Source of the DNA: Sphingobacterium kitahiroshimense
GTDB taxonomy: Bacteria; Bacteroidota; Bacteroidia; Sphingobacteriales; Sphingobacteriaceae
Length of the DNA stretch: 64,000 bases
Direction: 5' to 3'
Assembly (NCBI RefSeq): GCF_025961315.1
Contig: NZ_JAOQNK010000001.1
Location: 4,650,001 to 4,714,000, forward strand
Part shown: piece by piece, positions 1 through 8,442 of the stretch
Layout: every line of letters begins with the position of its first letter
Numbering within the stretch: position 1 is the stretch's first letter
Notes under the pieces: model-generated
What the model was told of the DNA's origin: nothing
What the model saw: the letters and a program-made list of their open reading frames with translations, nothing else
Databases searched by the model: none
Program-made: the position numbers and the translations under genes

Positions 1-821
1 ATGGAAGTAAGGGGTATGGTGGTTGTTCATATTGTAATGTAGATTCATTTACTCCCGAATCTGCACGAAAATTACCAACAATTCGTGAACAGGTGGAAGA
101 AGGCATTAAAAGAGCGCGAGAAGGGTACAGGGCTGATAAATTCATTATCTATTTTCAACCCAATACAAATACTTATGCTCCTGCACATTTTTTAAAGGCT
201 ATGTATGACGAAGCTTTAGCTGTTTGTCCTGAAGATACTATTGGTCTTTCTGTTGGAACAAGACCTGATTGTATTGATTTTGAAAAGGTAGCTTTGTTAG
301 AAAGTTATTGTGATCGTTATGATGTTGATCTGGAAATGGGGATGGAGTCAATTTATGATGAAACTTTGAATAGAATTAACCGTGGCTGTTCTCATGATGA
401 ATTGCAAAAAGCACTAAAATTAGTTGAAAATAGTCCATTGGAAATTTGTGTACATACTATTTTTGGTTTTCCTTGGGAATCGCATGAAATGATGTTAAGA
501 TATGCTGATGAAATAAATAAGCACCCGCAGATTAAATTTGTGAAGTTGCATCATCTGCATATTGTTGAAGGATCGATCATGGGCGTTCAGTACAAGCGTG
601 AACCTTTTCATGTTTTCTCCATTGATGAATATAGTGACTTTCTAGCAGAATTTATTCCGCTATTGCGACCGGATATTGTTATTCAACGTTTATTTGGGTT
701 GGCAGATCAAGATTTACTGATTGCTCCAAATTGGGGAATGAAGAAATCAGCTATTCAAACGTACATAGATAAGGCTTTGGAACGTAAAGAGGCCATACAA
801 GGCTCGAAATATATAGGATAA
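1..821 (+). CDS. TIGR01212-family radical SAM protein, 5'-truncated by the window edge
   Basis: The reading frame is open from base 3, before the first in-frame ATG at 93. It begins with G-S-K-G-Y-G-G-C-S-Y-C-N, which is the end of a radical SAM CxxxCxxC-type cluster loop (last two cysteines visible, the first off the window). The NRDG-like lead-in and the downstream motifs G-M-E-S-I-Y-D-E-T-L and C-V-H-T-I-F-G-F-P-W-E match the YhcC/TIGR01212 group. Members bind [4Fe-4S] and SAM; the substrate of this subfamily is not well established. About 272 residues are present, so only the N-terminal few dozen are missing. The gene ends at a bidirectional terminator shared with the opposite-strand pyrophosphohydrolase gene. 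The ATG at 93 is internal, not a start. Confidence 0.85.
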   Translation, partial: GSKGYGGCSYCNVDSFTPESARKLPTIREQVEEGIKRAREGYRADKFIIYFQPNTNTYAPAHFLKAMYDEALAVCPEDTIGLSVGTRPDCIDFEKVALLESYCDRYDVDLEMGMESIYDETLNRINRGCSHDELQKALKLVENSPLEICVHTIFGFPWESHEMMLRYADEINKHPQIKFVKLHHLHIVEGSIMGVQYKREPFHVFSIDEYSDFLAEFIPLLRPDIVIQRLFGLADQDLLIAPNWGMKKSAIQTYIDKALERKEAIQGSKYIG

Positions 822-856
822 AAAAAGGTTGCTATCATTATAGCAACCTTTTTTTT
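822..856. terminator. Bidirectional intrinsic terminator
   Basis: An 8-bp perfect stem (GGTTGCTA at 827-834, TAGCAACC at 841-848) is flanked by an A-tract on the left and a T-tract on the right. It lies between two convergent stop codons (821 and 855), so it can stop both transcripts. Confidence 0.85.
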
Positions 857-1325
857 ATTTTTCTATGATTGATTTTAAATCGGCCGGAGAGTAATTGATC
901 GATTTTAATGTTTTGTTATCTTCTGTTCTGAATACTAAGAATAGACCATCTACTTCTTTATAGTAACTATCGACATCTTTGGAATTTTTGTAATGTGCTA
1001 TTGTTGCTTCAGCTTCTTCAATGGATTGACAGGCTTTACTCATGTTGGAACGTTGCACTTCTTCGAATAGCTCATTAAATTTGTCTTTTAAACCAAATTC
1101 AAGTACAGCACCTGCTAACACATACTGTATATCACATAATGCATCTGCTACTTCTACAAGATCATTGTTTTGGATAGCTTCTTCCAACTCTTTTAATTCT
1201 TCAGCAATTAGAGATACACGTAATGCACTGCGTTTTTCACTTGGGATTGTTGGTTTTTCTAATATCGGATGCTGGAAAACTTTATGAAATTCGGCTACGG
1301 ATGTTAATGTTTTTGGATCAGTCAT
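855..1325 (-). CDS. MazG-like all-alpha nucleoside triphosphate pyrophosphohydrolase
   Basis: The protein is about 156 residues. The helical core carries E-E-L-K-E-L-E-E-A and, one helix later, E-V-A-D-A-L-C-D, the paired ExxE / ExxD acidic motif that binds Mg2+ in the all-alpha NTP pyrophosphatase (MazG/PRA-PH) superfamily. Such enzymes hydrolyse (d)NTPs to NMP plus PPi, often as house-cleaning of damaged nucleotides; the exact substrate cannot be read from sequence. The ATG at 1325 is preferred over 1355, because relatives begin directly before the T-x-x-x-V-A-E-F-H segment. The C-terminal 50 residues are an extra tail with no motif I recognise. It stands alone between two terminators. Confidence 0.75.
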   Translation of the reverse strand: MTDPKTLTSVAEFHKVFQHPILEKPTIPSEKRSALRVSLIAEELKELEEAIQNNDLVEVADALCDIQYVLAGAVLEFGLKDKFNELFEEVQRSNMSKACQSIEEAEATIAHYKNSKDVDSYYKEVDGLFLVFRTEDNKTLKSINYSPADLKSIIEK

Positions 1326-1387
1326 GTTATATTTTATTTTTGCTAAATTATGCAATATAATCTAATTTAAAAATTGAGTCAAATAAA

Positions 1388-1411
1388 AAAAGCAGCTGTG
1401 AAGCTGCTTTC
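1388..1411 (-). terminator. Terminator of the pseudouridine synthase gene
   Basis: Stem AAAGCAGCT (1389-1397) with AGCTGCTTT (1402-1410) and loop GTGA. On the minus strand it is followed by a run of T (the A-tract at 1381-1391). It lies about 20 bases after the stop at 1430. Confidence 0.8.
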
Positions 1412-1429
1412 TATATAAAGGAGTAAATA

Positions 1430-3058
1430 TTAAATTAAATGTTTCAATTGAACTAGCTCGCGCTCTTCAATGTATCTCCAACGACCTCTTGGTAAATCCT
1501 TTTTAGTCAAGTTAGCATATACAACACGGTCTAGTTTTACTACTTCATATCCTAACGATTCAAAAATACGTCTTACGATGCGATTTTTACCACTATGGAT
1601 CTGAACACCAACTTCTCTTTTACTTCCGCCAGTTACGTAGCTTAAATCATCAGGTTTTACAAAACCATCTTCCAGTTCAAGACCGAAAACAATTTTATTA
1701 AAATCACCTTGTGTTAAGCTTTTATTCAATTCTACGTTGTAGATTTTACTGATGTTATTTCGAGGGTGCGAAAGTTTTTCAGCTAAATTACCATCGTTTG
1801 TCATTAATAATAAACCAGTTGTATTTCTATCTAAACGACCTACTGGATAGATACGTTCTTTAGTAGCTTTTGAAACTAATTCCATTACTGTGTGACGCTC
1901 CTGAGGATCTTCGGTAGTAGTAATGTAATCTTTAGGTTTATTTAATAGGACATAAACCATTTTTTCACGTTTCAAACGCTCACCATTATATTTAACGTCG
2001 TCTTTAGCTGGATCTACTTTAGCACCTAATTCAGTAACGGCTTCACCATTAACACTAACAACGCCAGCTGCGATTAATTCATCTGCTTTTCTTCTAGAAC
2101 ATACTCCAGAATTAGCGATATAACGATTTAAACGAATTAGGCCGTCATTTTGAGAAGATTTTGAACGTTGAGGTCTTTCTGTTGATCTTCTTTCAGTAGA
2201 ACCCTCTTTACGATCTTCGTCATTATTGAATTTTTTATAAGAAGATTTATATTGTCTATCTGATTTGTCTCTAGCTGGACGTTTAAAGTCAGTTTGATCA
2301 CCATCAGATTTTTGAAAAGATTTGCCTTCTTTGTTAAAAGGTTTGTCAAAAGTTCTTTTTCTGTCGGAGCTATCACCTTCTTTTCTGAAAGGTCTCTCAC
2401 CGCCAAAAGATCTACCTTCTTTGTTGAAAGGTTTGTCAAAAGTTCTTTTTCTGTCGGAACTTTCACCTTCTTTTCTGAACGGTCTATCACCACCAAAAGA
2501 TCTGCCTTCTTTGTTGAAAGGTTTGTCAAAGCTTCTTTTTCTGTCGGAGCTATCACCCTCTTTTCTGAAAGGTCTATCACCACCAAAAGATCTGCCTTCT
2601 TTGTTGAAAGGTTTGTCAAAGCTTCTTTTTCTGTCGGAGCTATCACCCTCTTTTCTAAAAGGTCTATCACCACCAAAAGATCTACCTTCTTTGTTAAAAG
2701 GTTTGTCAAAGCTTCTTTTTCTGTCGGAGCTATCACCCTCTTTTCTGAAAGGTCTGTCACCTCCAAAAGATTTACCTTCTTTATTGAAGGGTTTGTCAAA
2801 GCTTCTTTTTCTATCGGAGTTTTCGCCATCAAATTTTTTGAAAGGTCTATCACCTCCAAAAGATTTTTTGTCGTTATTATATGGTCTGTCTGTGTTATCT
2901 TTATTGCCGAATGATGAACTTCTCGGTCTTTTGTTTTCTTTGAAATTAGAGGATCTATCATCCTTTGAACGATCGCCTCTTGGTTTGAAGTTTTCTGAGG
3001 TACTTCTTGAGTTTTTGGACTTGTCATCACGACTGTTCCTTTTATTGCTGAATGGCAT
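1430..3058 (-). CDS. RsuA/RluB-family rRNA pseudouridine synthase with long repetitive N-terminal extension
   Basis: The C-terminal part is a normal RluB/RsuA-type enzyme. An S4 RNA-binding domain at about residues 307-353 (I-R-L-N-R-Y-I-A-N-S-G, then R-R-K-A-D-E-L) is followed by the synthase domain with catalytic Asp about 410 in G-R-L-D-R-N-T-T-G. It isomerises a uridine in rRNA, probably 23S. The first 300 residues are low-complexity, rich in Arg, Lys, Asp, Ser, Gly and Phe, and contain a 30-residue unit repeated about six times; this tail is probably disordered and RNA-binding (inference). The ATG at 3058 was chosen because the ATG at 3088 falls inside the likely -7 promoter element. The other open frames across the repeat follow from a period divisible by three. 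Confidence 0.85.
   Translation of the reverse strand: MPFSNKRNSRDDKSKNSRSTSENFKPRGDRSKDDRSSNFKENKRPRSSSFGNKDNTDRPYNNDKKSFGGDRPFKKFDGENSDRKRSFDKPFNKEGKSFGGDRPFRKEGDSSDRKRSFDKPFNKEGRSFGGDRPFRKEGDSSDRKRSFDKPFNKEGRSFGGDRPFRKEGDSSDRKRSFDKPFNKEGRSFGGDRPFRKEGESSDRKRTFDKPFNKEGRSFGGERPFRKEGDSSDRKRTFDKPFNKEGKSFQKSDGDQTDFKRPARDKSDRQYKSSYKKFNNDEDRKEGSTERRSTERPQRSKSSQNDGLIRLNRYIANSGVCSRRKADELIAAGVVSVNGEAVTELGAKVDPAKDDVKYNGERLKREKMVYVLLNKPKDYITTTEDPQERHTVMELVSKATKERIYPVGRLDRNTTGLLLMTNDGNLAEKLSHPRNNISKIYNVELNKSLTQGDFNKIVFGLELEDGFVKPDDLSYVTGGSKREVGVQIHSGKNRIVRRIFESLGYEVVKLDRVVYANLTKKDLPRGRWRYIEERELVQLKHLI
2325..2864. repeat. 90-bp tandem repeat (minisatellite) inside the pseudouridine synthase gene
   Basis: The same block recurs with a period of exactly 90 bp, its landmark CCTTCTTTGTT-like segment starting at 2325, 2415, 2505, 2595, 2685 and 2775. 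Units differ by a few bases, mostly synonymous or conservative (Arg/Lys, Ser/Thr, Asp/Glu). The last unit diverges. In the coding frame each unit encodes 30 residues built around D-K-P-F-N-K-E-G and G-G-D-R-P-F-R-K-E-G. Confidence 0.95.
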
Positions 3059-3085
3059 CTTATTACTATAAAATAATGTGAACGG

Positions 3086-3093
3086 CAAAGTTA
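3086..3093 (-). promoter_or_regulatory. TAnnTTTG -7 element for the pseudouridine synthase gene
   Basis: TAACTTTG on the minus strand, 27 bases before the ATG at 3058. It overlaps the upstream ATG at 3088, arguing against that start. No clear -33 TTTG was seen. Confidence 0.55.
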
Positions 3094-3202
3094 CCCATAA
3101 TTTTCTTTTTTTCTAGAAATAAAATTAATTTTTTTTTGGAGGGATGAAAAGTTACAAAAAAATCAAGCTTGAAACATGTTTAAACCTTGAAAAGGTTAAG
3201 TG

Positions 3203-3234
3203 TTTGTTTTTTAAGTAAATAGTCTTTATCTTTG
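3203..3234 (+). promoter_or_regulatory. Bacteroidota promoter for the lytic transglycosylase gene
   Basis: TTTG at 3203-3206 and TATCTTTG at 3227-3234 are separated by 20 bases, matching the Bacteroidota -33/-7 consensus. The ATG lies 70 bases further on, giving a leader of roughly 65 nt. Confidence 0.65.
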
Positions 3235-3304
3235 TAGCCTTGAATTTGTACCAAGCTATTTTTTGATCGATTTTATCGTGGATAGAGTAGCATTAAGGGA
3301 GTGA

Positions 3305-4117
3305 ATGTTTAGAAAAAAAGTATTATGTTGTAGTCTGATTTTGTCGGCGTTAGTGTTGTCAAAATTGTACTCAAACCCAAACACAATTGCTGCAGGTGAT
3401 GATAAGATCATTACTGTGAAAGCGACAAGTAATCTTTCTAATGGGGAAGATGAAAAGGAGAAAAATGAAAATAATGATAATAATAATGATCATTATTTGA
3501 GTTCGTTGACATTTGCCAATGATACGTTGCCGATAAATCGGCCACATGTTGAAAGCAAGTTGTTGCGATATTTTAAAAACTTCTCTTTCAAAAAGAGAGG
3601 CTCTTACAGTCTACATAAAAAAGCAGAGGCCTATCTGCCACAGATTGAGAAGATTTTAGCATCCTACGGTATTCCTGAAGACTTTAAGTACGTTCCATTG
3701 GTAGAAAGTGGATTGGATCGAGGAGTCGTTTCTTCTAAAGGGGCTGGTGGCTACTGGCAGTTTATGCCTGCAACTGCTAGACTTTATGGATTGAAAGTGA
3801 ATGGAAATGTTGATGAGAGACGAGATTTGACGAAGTCTACTCATGCCGCCGCTAAGTACATTAAATCACTTTATAAGCAGTTTGGAAACTGGACTCTTGT
3901 AGCTGCTGCTTATAATGTAGGTGGAGGAAGTTTAAAGGGTTCTATTAGACGTCAGAAAGAGGATAGTTATTACAATTTGAAATTGAATAATGAAACTGGT
4001 TCTTATGTCTATAAATTGATTTCGATGAAAGAAATTATTGAGAATCCTGAAAAACATGGTTATACGCGATATGCGAACCGAACGGATCAGAAAGATCCAA
4101 ATGAGAATATGTTATAA
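3305..4117 (+). CDS. Secreted lytic murein transglycosylase (SLT domain)
   Basis: A 270-residue protein with an N-terminal hydrophobic signal segment (about residues 7-25) and an acidic, Asn/Glu-rich linker (about 35-65). A Slt/MltD-type lysozyme-like domain follows. The catalytic Glu is about residue 134 in V-P-L-V-E-S-G, followed by K-G-A-G-G-Y-W-Q-F-M-P and A-A-A-Y-N-V-G-G-G, the hallmark motifs of family 1 lytic transglycosylases. It cleaves the MurNAc-GlcNAc bond of peptidoglycan in the periplasm. No LysM domain is present, unlike longer MltD proteins. The start is supported by AAGGGAG just upstream and by the promoter at 3203-3234. It ends at a perfect bidirectional terminator. Confidence 0.9.
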   Translation: MFRKKVLCCSLILSALVLSKLYSNPNTIAAGDDKIITVKATSNLSNGEDEKEKNENNDNNNDHYLSSLTFANDTLPINRPHVESKLLRYFKNFSFKKRGSYSLHKKAEAYLPQIEKILASYGIPEDFKYVPLVESGLDRGVVSSKGAGGYWQFMPATARLYGLKVNGNVDERRDLTKSTHAAAKYIKSLYKQFGNWTLVAAAYNVGGGSLKGSIRRQKEDSYYNLKLNNETGSYVYKLISMKEIIENPEKHGYTRYANRTDQKDPNENML

Positions 4118-4155
4118 AAAAAAGGCTTGAATTATATAATTCAAGCCTTTTTTTC
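4116..4155. terminator. Bidirectional intrinsic terminator
   Basis: A 26-bp perfect palindrome (4123-4148) flanked by A- and T-tracts, between the convergent transglycosylase and lolA genes. Confidence 0.9.
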
Positions 4156-4170
4156 TAGTGTCTGTTCTAC

Positions 4171-4827
4171 CTATCGTAGGTCTACAATTTCATACCCGCT
4201 ATATTTGCTTTTGTTAAAGCTAAATAAGCTGTTATCCAAATTCTTATTGGGAACCTGACTCTTAATCGTGTAACTGTATTGACCACCGTTTTTATCATAG
4301 ATAGTCGCATCATATATCAGTTTTGTTGCTCTATTGATGCGGAGTTTTATCTTAGAATAGTTCTTTTTACTATCAGTTGGTGTTAAATGAACGACATTTA
4401 AAAGTGTGTTTCCAGATTTTTCATTTGCAACCAAGTTATATTTAAATCCGGTTTTATAAAAGCTAAAAATATTACTGGGATCTATTGCATCTGTGCTATT
4501 CTCTATTGCTGCAATCTGAACTTCTTTTTCTTCTTTCAAAATAGTATATAAGCTCTTTGCATCTGATATCATTTCTTGACTATTCATCGTAATATGATAT
4601 CTATTGTTTTTCTTATCTAAATAGAGTGTCCCTGCGTCGGTGTAGGCAGATTTATTTGAACCCTGAATTGCTGAAAATGAAAAGTTTGCTTGTACCGTTT
4701 GATAACTATCATACTTTTTACTGACTTCTGTCAATATTTTTTTTGCAGCAGCATCTTGTTGTGCCAGTGCTGGAGTTGCGACTGCTAAGGTTATGAAACC
4801 TAGCATGATGCCCATTGTTTTTTTCAT
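4171..4827 (-). CDS. lolA: LolA-like outer-membrane lipoprotein carrier protein
   Basis: A 218-residue protein with a clear Sec signal peptide (M-K-K-T then a hydrophobic stretch ending A-L-A-Q). The mature part has the LolA pattern: an early helix I-L-T-E-V-S-K-K-Y, A-N-F-S-F, then a run of beta strands with an internal D-K-K-N-N-R-Y-H and a C-terminal I-V-D-L-R. LolA shuttles lipoproteins from the inner membrane across the periplasm. The gene starts 3 bases after the ftsK stop, so the two are co-transcribed, an arrangement also familiar from other bacteria where lolA follows ftsK. Similarity to E. coli LolA is low, so the assignment rests on fold pattern and context. Confidence 0.8.
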   Translation of the reverse strand: MKKTMGIMLGFITLAVATPALAQQDAAAKKILTEVSKKYDSYQTVQANFSFSAIQGSNKSAYTDAGTLYLDKKNNRYHITMNSQEMISDAKSLYTILKEEKEVQIAAIENSTDAIDPSNIFSFYKTGFKYNLVANEKSGNTLLNVVHLTPTDSKKNYSKIKLRINRATKLIYDATIYDKNGGQYSYTIKSQVPNKNLDNSLFSFNKSKYSGYEIVDLR

Positions 4828-4830
4828 CTT

Positions 4831-7518
4831 TTAATCCTTCCTTAATGTTTCTAAAAACTGTTCTAAAGAATATTCATCGGGATAGAGTACTTCACGGGCC
4901 TTGCTTCCTTCAAAAGGACCAACGATTCCTGCAGACTCTAACTGATCAATTATTCTCCCAGCTCTATTGTACCCCAGCTTTAATTTACGCTGGATGAGTG
5001 AGGTTGACCCCTGTTGATGCATAACAATTAGGCGTGCCGCTTCTTCAAATAATTGATCTCTATCTGAGAAATCAAAATCTGTAGAACCTGAACCATCGCC
5101 ACTTTCATCAACATATTCAGGTAGCATAAATGCGGATGGATATCCACGTTGACCTCCGATAAAGTCAGAAATCATTTCGACTTCTGGAGTATCTACAAAT
5201 GCACATTGAATACGAATCAAGTCACTACCTGTTGATAAAAGCATATCTCCACGACCAATTAATTGATCTGCACCTCCTGAATCTAAAATAGTACGTGAAT
5301 CTACTTTAGATAATACGCGGAATGCCAAACGTGCCGGGAAATTGGCTTTAATCGTACCTGTAATGATATTGACCGAAGGACGTTGGGTGGCAATTACCAA
5401 GTGAATACCTACCGCACGTGCTAATTGTGCTAAACGTGCAATCGGTGTTTCAACTTCTTTACCAGCTGTCATCATCAGATCGGCAAACTCATCTACAATA
5501 AGAACTATAAAGGGTAAGAATCGATGACCCTCCTCAGGGTTTAATCTGCGATTGACAAATTTTGCATTATACTCTTTCAAATTACGTACTTGTCCATTTT
5601 TTAGCAAGTCATAACGTTGATCCATTTCAATACAAAGGGAGTTTAATGTGTTGATAACCTTCTTTGTATCTGTGATAATAGCATCTTCTTCTCCTGGTAA
5701 TTTCGCGAGAAAGTGTCGCTCTATTTTTTTGAATAAAGAAAGCTCTACTTTTTTTGGATCGACCAATACAAACTTTAATTCTGCAGGATGTTTCTTGTAC
5801 AGTAGCGATGTTAAGATCGCATTGATACCTACGGATTTACCTTGTCCTGTAGCACCGGCAACCAGTAAGTGGGGCATTTTCGCTAAATCGGCAATATAAA
5901 CTTCATTCGAAATTGTCTTCCCTAAGGCGATTGGCAAGTCCATATCCGTCTTTTGGAATTTTTCTGTTGCAATAATTGATTTCATGGAAACCATTTCAGG
6001 ATTGCTATTAGGGACCTCGATACCAATAGTTCCTTTTCCCGGCATCGGAGCAATAATACGGATACCTAAAGCCGCTAAACTCAGTGCAATATCGTCTTCT
6101 AGATTTTTTATTTTTGAAATACGTACTCCAGGTTTAGGAATGATTTCATATAATGTTACCGTAGGACCGATTGTAGCCTTAATATGTTCAATCTCAATAT
6201 TGTAATTACGTAAGGTATCAACAATTCTGTTTTTGTTGGCCTCCAGCTCTTGCTGGTTGATCGTGATTTTTCCAGTTCCATAATCTTTTAATAGGTCTAA
6301 GGTTGGATGCTGATATCCTGATAAATCTAATTTAGGATCATACTGACCGAATTGTGCAACTAGATCATTAGCCGTAATCGTTTTTTCTTCTTTAGGTGAT
6401 TCTACTTCTAATTCATGACTTTGTACCGGCTTTTCTTCTACAATAGGATCTATTTGAAGAGGTTCGTCTACCGTAAATGAAACGGTATTTTCATTAATTA
6501 TATTCGTATCTTCTTCAGTTGGAGTTGGTTCTTCGATTTCGAATGGGATGAGCACTTTGTTCTCTGGTTTAATTTCCGAAACAGGTAAAATGATTTCTTT
6601 ATGAGGAGGAGTGAATTCTTCATTTAATTGAATATCAGCATTTCTACTCGATTGAAATTTGTCATTCAGACTAGGTGCAGGTGTATAGGTTTCCCTTCTA
6701 TTGATTAATGGTTCAGATACTGATGGTTCTGCTGTACGGATGGAGTTTGTGTAGTTTGTTTCTTCTTCTTCCGTATCAAAATTTTCATCTTCCTCCTCTT
6801 GTTTTTTACGCGAGTCGAAAATACTAAATTTTAGATCTAGGTTGTATACCAGTATCAATGTCGTCAAATAGGCAAAGATTAAGATTCCGGCAACACCAAC
6901 TGTTCCAATTTGAGCTTCTAATAATTTATTAGTCCAGAAACCAAACTTACCTTCTAAAATGTGAGGCACTTTTGTAATGAAGCTATGCAAGAAACCTAGT
7001 GTAACAGATATAAATACGATTGCGATAAAAGAGTATATAATGGTACGATAAACTGGTAATATTGATTTTTTGTACAATAATTTATACCCGATTACAAAGA
7101 AGACCAGTACAAAGAGAAAGGACGCAATGCCGAACCAATTGTAAATAAATTGATTTGCAAACAATGCACCATATTTTCCCAATCTATTTTGTACTACAGG
7201 TAGTTCGATATCGGGATTGTCAATTTCTTCCGCTGTATTCATCACTACGCCCCAACCACCATTATTGGTTGCAATATAGCTTTGATCTTCAGACCAGGTG
7301 AATAAATATGAAACAAAAGCTATCCCCAATAATATCGCACATAGTATCAGGAAAGCCCCTAAAATTTTAATTAATTTTTGTTGCAGTTCTGATAAGTCTC
7401 TAGCGGGAGCTTCTTCTTTATTTTCTACTTTCTTATTATTGGGAGCTTCTTTTTTCTGACTCCTTTTAAATGTTGTATTAGCGCTAGATGGTCTAAATGT
7501 ATTTCCTTTATTTGACAT
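4831..7518 (-). CDS. ftsK: DNA translocase FtsK/SpoIIIE
   Basis: An 895-residue protein with four N-terminal membrane segments (about 50-72, 125-148, 158-180 and 205-227), an acidic variable linker to about 390, then the motor. Walker A is G-A-T-G-Q-G-K-S at 555-562 and Walker B lies in F-I-V-L-I-V-D-E-F-A-D. The C-terminal winged-helix gamma domain (about 830-895) reads K-L-K-L-G-Y-N-R-A-G-R-I-I. FtsK anchors at the division septum and pumps DNA towards dif for chromosome dimer resolution. The start is placed at 7518, 35 bases after a TAnnTTTG element. lolA follows at 3 bases. Confidence 0.95.
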   Translation of the reverse strand: MSNKGNTFRPSSANTTFKRSQKKEAPNNKKVENKEEAPARDLSELQQKLIKILGAFLILCAILLGIAFVSYLFTWSEDQSYIATNNGGWGVVMNTAEEIDNPDIELPVVQNRLGKYGALFANQFIYNWFGIASFLFVLVFFVIGYKLLYKKSILPVYRTIIYSFIAIVFISVTLGFLHSFITKVPHILEGKFGFWTNKLLEAQIGTVGVAGILIFAYLTTLILVYNLDLKFSIFDSRKKQEEEDENFDTEEEETNYTNSIRTAEPSVSEPLINRRETYTPAPSLNDKFQSSRNADIQLNEEFTPPHKEIILPVSEIKPENKVLIPFEIEEPTPTEEDTNIINENTVSFTVDEPLQIDPIVEEKPVQSHELEVESPKEEKTITANDLVAQFGQYDPKLDLSGYQHPTLDLLKDYGTGKITINQQELEANKNRIVDTLRNYNIEIEHIKATIGPTVTLYEIIPKPGVRISKIKNLEDDIALSLAALGIRIIAPMPGKGTIGIEVPNSNPEMVSMKSIIATEKFQKTDMDLPIALGKTISNEVYIADLAKMPHLLVAGATGQGKSVGINAILTSLLYKKHPAELKFVLVDPKKVELSLFKKIERHFLAKLPGEEDAIITDTKKVINTLNSLCIEMDQRYDLLKNGQVRNLKEYNAKFVNRRLNPEEGHRFLPFIVLIVDEFADLMMTAGKEVETPIARLAQLARAVGIHLVIATQRPSVNIITGTIKANFPARLAFRVLSKVDSRTILDSGGADQLIGRGDMLLSTGSDLIRIQCAFVDTPEVEMISDFIGGQRGYPSAFMLPEYVDESGDGSGSTDFDFSDRDQLFEEAARLIVMHQQGSTSLIQRKLKLGYNRAGRIIDQLESAGIVGPFEGSKAREVLYPDEYSLEQFLETLRKD

Positions 7519-7552
7519 GAATTTTCACAGTTATCCTTCATACAAACTTAAG

Positions 7553-7560
7553 TATTTAGG
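7553..7560 (-). promoter_or_regulatory. TAnnTTTG -7 element for ftsK-lolA
   Basis: TAAGTTTG on the minus strand, leaving a predicted leader of roughly 28 nt before the ftsK ATG at 7518. Confidence 0.55.
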
Positions 7561-7666
7561 AGGAAATTTAATTGGCTTACTAAACCTTTTATTTTTTCTT
7601 GTAGCATTTTGTTTCTAACATACGTTTTTTAATGAGACGATCGTTGAATTTTGTTGTAAATAAAAA

Positions 7667-8371
7667 ATGAAAATGAAAAAAGCATTATTTTTTGGAATCA
7701 GTATAATGGTTTTTATGCTGACATTAAATTCATGTAATAAGCTGGATGATGATTACGCTTATGTGGAAATCTCGGCTGTGTCTGCTGTGAATGCTGTACC
7801 TGGATCTGAAGGATTAGATATTGGTCTCGACCAGAATAAATTGAATAATAACTGGGAGGGTGTTTTCTCCTTTAATCGCGTTTTGAGTTATAAAAATGCG
7901 TATCCTGGTAGTAGACTCGTGCGGGTATTTGATCCGAAATCAACTCCTGGTGATACAGCACTAGTGAGTAAAAAAGTAGATTTTACTCCAGGCAAATTTT
8001 ACAGCCTCTATGTGATCGGTAAAGATAAAGTTGATGTATTGGCTACTGAAGATGATTTTGGAACTTTGAAAACAGGATATGCAAAATTTAGATTTATGAA
8101 TTTGAGTCCTGAAGCATCTAAGTTGACGCTTACATTAAATGATGTTGATAGTTTAGCTGTTAAAGATAAAGCTTATAAAGAATTGGCCCCTTTTAAGAAT
8201 ATTAAAATTGCTGATGTATATAAACTGAAAATAAATGGTGTTGGTATGACTGAACTGTTGGGAGATTTTAAACCTGAAGATAAGGAAGTTTATACCATTT
8301 ATGCCGCAGGTTTGAAGTCAAGTAGCGATGCCAATAAAAAATATAGCTTCCAAATCGTTAAGCATAAATAA
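7667..8371 (+). CDS. DUF4397 domain lipoprotein
   Basis: A 234-residue protein with a lipoprotein signal: basic M-K-M-K-K, a hydrophobic stretch and lipobox L-N-S-C (Cys about residue 23), followed by an Asp-rich start to the mature protein. The body resembles DUF4397, a beta-rich domain found on Bacteroidota surface and periplasmic lipoproteins: two similar halves include Y-S-L-Y-V-I-G-K-D-K and V-Y-T-I-Y-A-A-G-L. Biochemical function is unknown. The Asp run after Cys may act as a localisation signal (inference). It is a single gene ending at a plus-strand terminator, with the tonB-like gene convergent to it. Confidence 0.7.
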   Translation: MKMKKALFFGISIMVFMLTLNSCNKLDDDYAYVEISAVSAVNAVPGSEGLDIGLDQNKLNNNWEGVFSFNRVLSYKNAYPGSRLVRVFDPKSTPGDTALVSKKVDFTPGKFYSLYVIGKDKVDVLATEDDFGTLKTGYAKFRFMNLSPEASKLTLTLNDVDSLAVKDKAYKELAPFKNIKIADVYKLKINGVGMTELLGDFKPEDKEVYTIYAAGLKSSSDANKKYSFQIVKHK

Positions 8372-8411
8372 GTAGAAGATCTGGTTATAATTGTGGTTGA
8401 TTATAATAACT

Positions 8412-8442
8412 AAGCCTGTTCTGAAAAGAACAGGCTTTTTAT
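8412..8442 (+). terminator. Terminator of the DUF4397 gene
   Basis: Stem AAGCCTGTTCT (8412-8422) with AGAACAGGCTT (8427-8437), followed by T's. The A-tract on the other side is weak, so it mainly stops plus-strand transcription. Confidence 0.85.

Noticed and set aside
2137..3071. Three other long open frames across the pseudouridine synthase repeat
   Set aside because: The 90-bp period is divisible by three, so any frame free of stops in one unit stays open across all; the products are low-complexity and lie over a gene with recognised domains.
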